This document shows positions 13,994-17,043 of a DNA stretch of 17,043 bases, in pieces; within the stretch, counting starts at the first letter, position 1; the number at the start of each line of letters is the position of its first letter. The notes under the pieces are model-generated. The model made no database searches, was not told the DNA's origin, and saw nothing but the letters and a program-made list of their open reading frames with translations. The position numbers and the translations under genes are program-made. This DNA is from Archangium sp. (GTDB lineage: Bacteria; Myxococcota; Myxococcia; Myxococcales; Myxococcaceae), in assembly GCA_016793585.1 (NCBI GenBank), contig JAEUJR010000453.1, forward strand, positions 1-17,043. Direction: 5' to 3'.

Positions 13994-14751
13994 CGCCTGA
14001 CGACCTCGAGCCCTTGTCGGCAGACTTGAAGGCGTTGCTCGACGCCGAGAAGCCCATCGGCGCGGCGCCGGCCGGTGCGAAGGCGCGCCTGATGTCGCGG
14101 CTCTCGACCGAGCTGTTCGACGCGCCCGGTGGTGATGGTGGCTCGTCGCAGGGCGGCGGTGGTGGCTCGTCGTCACCGGCCGCTCCTTCGGGTGGAGCGG
14201 GTGTCGGCGCTGGAGCGAGCGGCTTCGTCGCAAAGGCGGTGGTGACGAAGCTGGTGGTGGGCGCGAGCGTCGCGTCGCTGGCCGTCGGTGGAGCGATTGG
14301 CGCTGGCGTTCACTCCGTCGTGGCGACGCCGAAGCCCGCGGAGCAGCCCGCGCCCGTCGTCGTGAAGGCGGCCGAGCAGCCGGTCGAACCGCCGCCTCCC
14401 ACGCCCGTGGTCGAGGCGCCGGTCGAGAAGGTCGAGCCCAGGCCCGCGCTCGTCGCGCCGCCGATGCCGAAGCTGACCGCCGATGAGCAGCTCGCGCTCG
14501 AGAAGAGCTACGTCGAGCAGGCGCGCGCCGCGATGGCCAGGCAAGACGCGACGGCCGCGCTCGAAGCGCTGACACAGCACGAGAAGCGCTTCCCGAAGGG
14601 ACAGCTCACGGAAGAGCGCATGGCGCTGCAGGTGATGGCGCTGGTGCGCGCAGGCCGCTCCATCGAGGCGAACAACGTGGCGAACGAGTTCCGCCGACGG
14701 TTCCCCAACGGGCTGATGCGCTCGGTCGTCGACAGCGCCCTCGCGGAGTAG
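13990..14751 (+). CDS. Putative membrane anti-sigma factor with TPR-like C-terminal domain
   Basis: The ATG overlaps the sigma stop and is served by the strong GAGGAGGAG (13977-13985), so production is coupled to the sigma factor. The 253 residues split into four parts. A cytosolic helix pair comes first (LSADLKALLDAEKP, PAGAKARLMSRLSTELFD; about 8-43), in the place where anti-sigma domains grip the sigma factor. A Gly/Ser linker follows (48-78), then one transmembrane helix (about 84-111). Last come a Pro-rich periplasmic stretch (113-160) and a helical domain (162-253) with TPR/BamD-like text (YVEQARAAMARQDATAALEA, NNVANEFRRRFPNG). There is no zinc-binding HxxxCxxC motif, so it is not a classical ZAS protein. 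The anti-sigma role is inferred from position and topology only. Confidence 0.78.
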   Translation: MTPDDLEPLSADLKALLDAEKPIGAAPAGAKARLMSRLSTELFDAPGGDGGSSQGGGGGSSSPAAPSGGAGVGAGASGFVAKAVVTKLVVGASVASLAVGGAIGAGVHSVVATPKPAEQPAPVVVKAAEQPVEPPPPTPVVEAPVEKVEPRPALVAPPMPKLTADEQLALEKSYVEQARAAMARQDATAALEALTQHEKRFPKGQLTEERMALQVMALVRAGRSIEANNVANEFRRRFPNGLMRSVVDSALAE

Positions 14752-14799
14752 CTGAAACTCTCGAGCCACGAGACGCGGACGAAGAGACTTTTCAGTCTC
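14752..14799 (+). promoter_or_regulatory. Mutually exclusive hairpins after the sigma/anti-sigma operon
   Basis: GAGACT-TTTC-AGTCTC (14784-14789 with 14794-14799) is a perfect 6-bp stem. A competing stem pairs CTGAAACTCT (14752-14761) with AGAG...TTTCAG (14783-14786 and 14790-14795), leaving a 3-nt bulge. The two use the same bases and cannot form together. This may be an operon end or an attenuator-like leader for the Rpn gene. The remaining sequence to 14884 shows nothing recognisable. Confidence 0.35.
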
Positions 14800-14884
14800 G
14801 GTGACGAGACGTGACTCGCGCGAGCAACCTTCGAGAAGTGCGAGCAGCTCGGCTCCGGCACCGATTCTGCTCTCGCGACCAGCC

Positions 14885-15991
14885 GTGAAGCAGCCGACGA
14901 AGCGGGTCTCGAAGTACCAGTCACACCACGACAGTCTCTTTCGCGCGGCGTTCGCACGGCCTGAGGCGCTGCGGAGCGAAGCCGAGGTGCTGCTGCCTCC
15001 GCCTTTCGTGCGGAGCCTCGACTTCAGCCGCGTCGACCTGCTGCAGACGCGCTTCATCGACGAGTCGCTGGCGCACAGTGAGAGTGACGCGACGTTTCGT
15101 ATCGCTCAGCAACGACGCGAGGCGTTCGTCTACGTGCTGCTCGAGCACCAACGAAAGAGCGACGCGCTGATGCCCTGGCGGCTCCTCCGCTACATGACGA
15201 GCGTGTGGATGAGCGTGCTCGGCCGTGAACCCGAGCGCCGAATGCTGCCGATGCTGGTGCCGATGGTCTTGTCGAACGTGCCGGGCGGCTGGAAGGGGCC
15301 ACGCTCGTTCTCCGAGGTGGTCGAGCTCGACGACGAGCTGCGTGTGTTGTCGTCGGTGATTCCCGAGTTCGAGTTCGTGCTCGACGACCTCGCGAACGTG
15401 AGCACGGAGTCGTTGGTTCAGCGGCCTGGCCCCGAGTTCACGCGGCTCGCGCTGTGGTTGTTGGCGTCGTCTTCGAGCGCAGACCGGCTGATTGGTGAGG
15501 CTCCGGTCTGGACCGACACCATGGAGCGCCTCCACGCCCAGGCCCCCGATGACCACCGTCGCGCCGTCATGTACCTTCTCAAGACCGTGAGCTTGACCCC
15601 TGCGCAGGCGAAGAAGATTCGGAAGCTCTTCTGGATGGGCCCGGACACGCGCACCGTGACGGTCGAAGACATTGCCTATGCCGGGCTCGATGAGGAGCGC
15701 GAGCTCGCCCGCAAAGCGGGCCGTGAGCAGGGTCTCGAACAGGGGCTTGAAGAAGGTCTCCAGAAGGGCCTTCAGAAAGGTCTTCAGAAGGGCCTTCAGA
15801 AGGGACTCCAGAAGGGTCGCAAAGAGACGCTCTCGGTGCTCCGGCGCCTCCTCGTTCTTCAGTGGAAGGCCCGCTTCGGCAAGGTTCCGAAGACGGTGCA
15901 GAACAAACTGGCGAAGGCCGAGGCAAAGCAGCTCGAGCAATGGGCCGCTCGGCTCGTGACCGCGAAGTCGCCCACCGACGTGCTGCGCTAG
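14885..15991 (+). CDS. Rpn family PDDEXK nuclease (transposase_31-like)
   Basis: I start at GTG 14885, giving MKQPTKRVSKYQSHHDSLFR, because family members begin close to the S-x-HD-x-LFR motif. An upstream GTG at 14801 would add 28 low-complexity residues. The nuclease core (about 12-200) shows HHDSLFRAAFARPE, Asp68 (SDATFRI) and FVYVLLEHQRKSDALM with Glu87 and Gln89, matching the D...E-x-Q/K active site of Rpn proteins. E. coli members cut DNA and promote RecA-independent recombination; some protect against phage. The C-terminal half has a GREQGLEQGLEEG stretch running into five QKG(L/R) units (residues 293-312), then a helical tail. There are no terminal inverted repeats or partner genes, so this is a stand-alone gene. 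The upstream ribosome binding site is poor, hence the uncertain start. Confidence 0.87.
   Translation: MKQPTKRVSKYQSHHDSLFRAAFARPEALRSEAEVLLPPPFVRSLDFSRVDLLQTRFIDESLAHSESDATFRIAQQRREAFVYVLLEHQRKSDALMPWRLLRYMTSVWMSVLGREPERRMLPMLVPMVLSNVPGGWKGPRSFSEVVELDDELRVLSSVIPEFEFVLDDLANVSTESLVQRPGPEFTRLALWLLASSSSADRLIGEAPVWTDTMERLHAQAPDDHRRAVMYLLKTVSLTPAQAKKIRKLFWMGPDTRTVTVEDIAYAGLDEERELARKAGREQGLEQGLEEGLQKGLQKGLQKGLQKGLQKGRKETLSVLRRLLVLQWKARFGKVPKTVQNKLAKAEAKQLEQWAARLVTAKSPTDVLR
15761..15820 (+). repeat. Five 12-bp tandem repeats in the Rpn gene (QKGL)
   Basis: Five consecutive in-frame copies of CAGAAGGGNCTT (variants AAA, GGT, CTC and a final CGC) encode QKGL x4 and QKGR. The unit length keeps the frame, so copy-number change would alter only the length of the linker or coiled segment. 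Such Gly-spaced repeats are usual in Rpn and DUF4351 proteins. Confidence 0.9.
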
Positions 15992-16040
15992 CCACTCGAC
16001 GATTCACGACGGGCGAGGGCTGCGCTAGCTGGCTCGCTCC

Positions 16041-16547
16041 ATGTCGTCGACCCCCGCCAACCTTCCGCTCAAAGACCGGAAGATCGACATCTTCTTCGCC
16101 GTCATCTTCCTCGTCTTCGCGCTCACCAGCGGCATCAGCGACGCGATTCCGACGCTCGGCATTCCCATCACGCCCGACAGCTCCAACGCGCTCGCGCGAG
16201 CGAACTACTGGTACGCCATCGACGCCGACCCCCTGTTCATGAACGCCCCCATCTGGATGCGCATCGTCACCGGGCTGTCGACGTTCGTGTACGGGCCGTT
16301 CTACTTCGTCCTCTCGTACTGCCTCGTGAAGGGGAAGAACGGCATTCAGCTGCCCGCCGTCATCTACGCGACGATGATCAGCACCATCACCGGCATCATC
16401 GTCTTCGGCGTCGAGTTCTTCGGAGAGCCGCAGTACCAGACGACGAACGCGGTGAAGTTCCTCGCCTTCAACATTCCCTACGTGGCGATTCCGATTCTGC
16501 TGCTCGTGCGCATGCGCGCGCCGATGCCGTTCACGCGGAAGTTCTGA
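16041..16547 (+). CDS. EXPERA-domain membrane protein (TMEM97/EBP-like)
   Basis: The 168-residue protein has four predicted membrane helices (about 14-32, 72-95, 104-127, 138-158) and reads like the EXPERA superfamily. That superfamily includes the sterol isomerase EBP and the sigma-2 receptor TMEM97. Matching landmarks in order are TSGISDAIP (Asp34, position of TMEM97 Asp29), ANYWYAIDADPLF (Asp63, position of TMEM97 Asp56), APIWMRIVTGLSTFVYGPFY, LVKGKNGIQLPAVIYATM and FNIPYVAIPILLLVRM. The two membrane acidic residues that form the TMEM97 ligand pocket are both present. The substrate is unknown; lipid or sterol binding is inference from family. There is no visible Shine-Dalgarno. The stop shares the palindrome TGATCA with the convergent neighbour's stop. 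Confidence 0.8.
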   Translation: MSSTPANLPLKDRKIDIFFAVIFLVFALTSGISDAIPTLGIPITPDSSNALARANYWYAIDADPLFMNAPIWMRIVTGLSTFVYGPFYFVLSYCLVKGKNGIQLPAVIYATMISTITGIIVFGVEFFGEPQYQTTNAVKFLAFNIPYVAIPILLLVRMRAPMPFTRKF

Positions 16548-16551
16548 TCAG
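16544..16551. other. CTGATCAG palindrome providing both convergent stop codons
   Basis: TGATCA (16545-16550) is TGA on each strand. The plus TGA ends the EXPERA gene and the minus TGA ends the zinc-ribbon gene, so the two coding regions touch with no spacer. Confidence 0.95.
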
Positions 16552-17036
16552 GGCGTTGCAGGAGCGGTCGCGGGTGCGGGCGTTCGGGGCCGGCGCGCGC
16601 CGAGGCTCATGATGGCGCCGAGCGCTCCGAGCAGCAGCGCGATGCCGAGCAACACGAGAATGAAGCGCCGCGAGCTGCGAGGGCCGAACAGCTCGATGCC
16701 GCACTTCGGGCACGACTTCTTCCCGTACGCGCCGGCGAAGAACGACATGTTCCAGCTCACCAGCCAGTAGATGTTCGCGTCGCACGCCGGGCATCTCCAC
16801 AGCCGGTACACGAGGTACCAGGACATGGCGGCGACACCGAGCATGCTCACGACGACGCTGGCGCCGACGACGGGCCCTGCCTGCTCCTTGCTCATGCCGG
16901 CGGCGACGAGCACCACCGTCAAGACGAACGGCACCACGAGAAACGCGACGAGCAGGAGCCCGACGACCGAGAAGAAGTAGGTGCGAATTCTCGAGCGAAG
17001 CTCGATCTGGGCCTGCTCGGCGGTGAGTGTCGGCAT
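16548..17036 (-). CDS. Membrane protein with cytosolic zinc-ribbon loop
   Basis: I do not recognise a named family. The 162 residues contain hydrophobic helices at about 20-46, 54-78 and 124-147. Between the second and third lies a loop with two Cys pairs (WRCPACDANIYW, Cys82/Cys85; KSCPKCGIELFG, Cys109/Cys112), a CPxC...CPxC zinc-ribbon or rubredoxin-like knuckle. The N-terminus (MPTLTAEQAQIELRSRIR) is charged and the C-terminus is Pro/Ala-rich. The gene is convergent with the EXPERA gene, its stop starting at the very next base. Only 7 bp upstream of the start are inside the window, so promoter and operon context are unknown. Confidence 0.75.
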   Translation of the reverse strand: MPTLTAEQAQIELRSRIRTYFFSVVGLLLVAFLVVPFVLTVVLVAAGMSKEQAGPVVGASVVVSMLGVAAMSWYLVYRLWRCPACDANIYWLVSWNMSFFAGAYGKKSCPKCGIELFGPRSSRRFILVLLGIALLLGALGAIMSLGARRPRTPAPATAPATP

Positions 17037-17043
17037 GGCGCGC

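Noticed and set aside
15761..15820. Tandem repeat considered as CRISPR-like or microsatellite
   Set aside because: Units are 12 bp, contiguous, without spacers and in frame as QKGL, so this is a coding repeat.

Overview
The window is a high-GC stretch (roughly two thirds G+C by eye) of a bacterial chromosome, most likely from a myxobacterium or relative (Myxococcota). The pointers are a DUF1592-type lipoprotein, a TIGR02996-domain protein, several short lipoproteins, a modular Cys-rich lipoprotein, a hybrid PAS histidine kinase, and an ECF sigma factor co-transcribed with an envelope protein. This assignment is inference from gene content. I see no rRNA, tRNA, CRISPR array, integrase, insertion sequence or prophage.

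Left part (1-5516), all minus strand: the 5' end of a DUF1592-type lipoprotein gene; a long-form isocitrate lyase (glyoxylate shunt / methylisocitrate chemistry) whose upstream region carries two 85-bp direct repeats and a hairpin just ahead of the ribosome binding site; then an envelope cluster of a NlpC/P60 (C40) peptidase, a small putative lipoprotein with a problematic start, and a two-LysM phage-tail-type lysozyme. Neither peptidoglycan hydrolase has a recognisable signal peptide.

Middle (5643-11592): a DUF1456 (YehS-like) protein, a hybrid sensor kinase with PAS, HisKA, HATPase and receiver domains, an exported probable outer-membrane protein, a frameshifted remnant of a HipA-like kinase, a luciferase-like (LLM, MsnO8/YhbW type) flavin oxidoreductase, a TIGR02996 protein, and a thioredoxin-like lipoprotein with a WCEPC active site.

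Right part (11821-14751): the most system-like locus. Four plus-strand genes encode a lipoprotein made of three modules of exactly ten cysteines each, an exported Pro-rich plus beta-rich envelope protein (start overlaps the previous stop, GTGA), an ECF sigma factor, and a single-pass membrane protein with a TPR-like periplasmic end (start overlaps the sigma stop, ATGA). I read it as a candidate envelope-to-sigma-factor signalling operon; the thioredoxin-like lipoprotein just upstream could service the Cys-rich protein. After it come a Rpn-family (PDDEXK) nuclease with a five-unit QKGL repeat, an EXPERA/TMEM97-like four-helix membrane protein, and a convergent membrane zinc-ribbon protein.

Across the window the palindrome CTGATCAG recurs six times, three times placed so that its TGA is the stop codon of a gene. 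Most intergenic gaps are short and hold hairpins without U-tracts.
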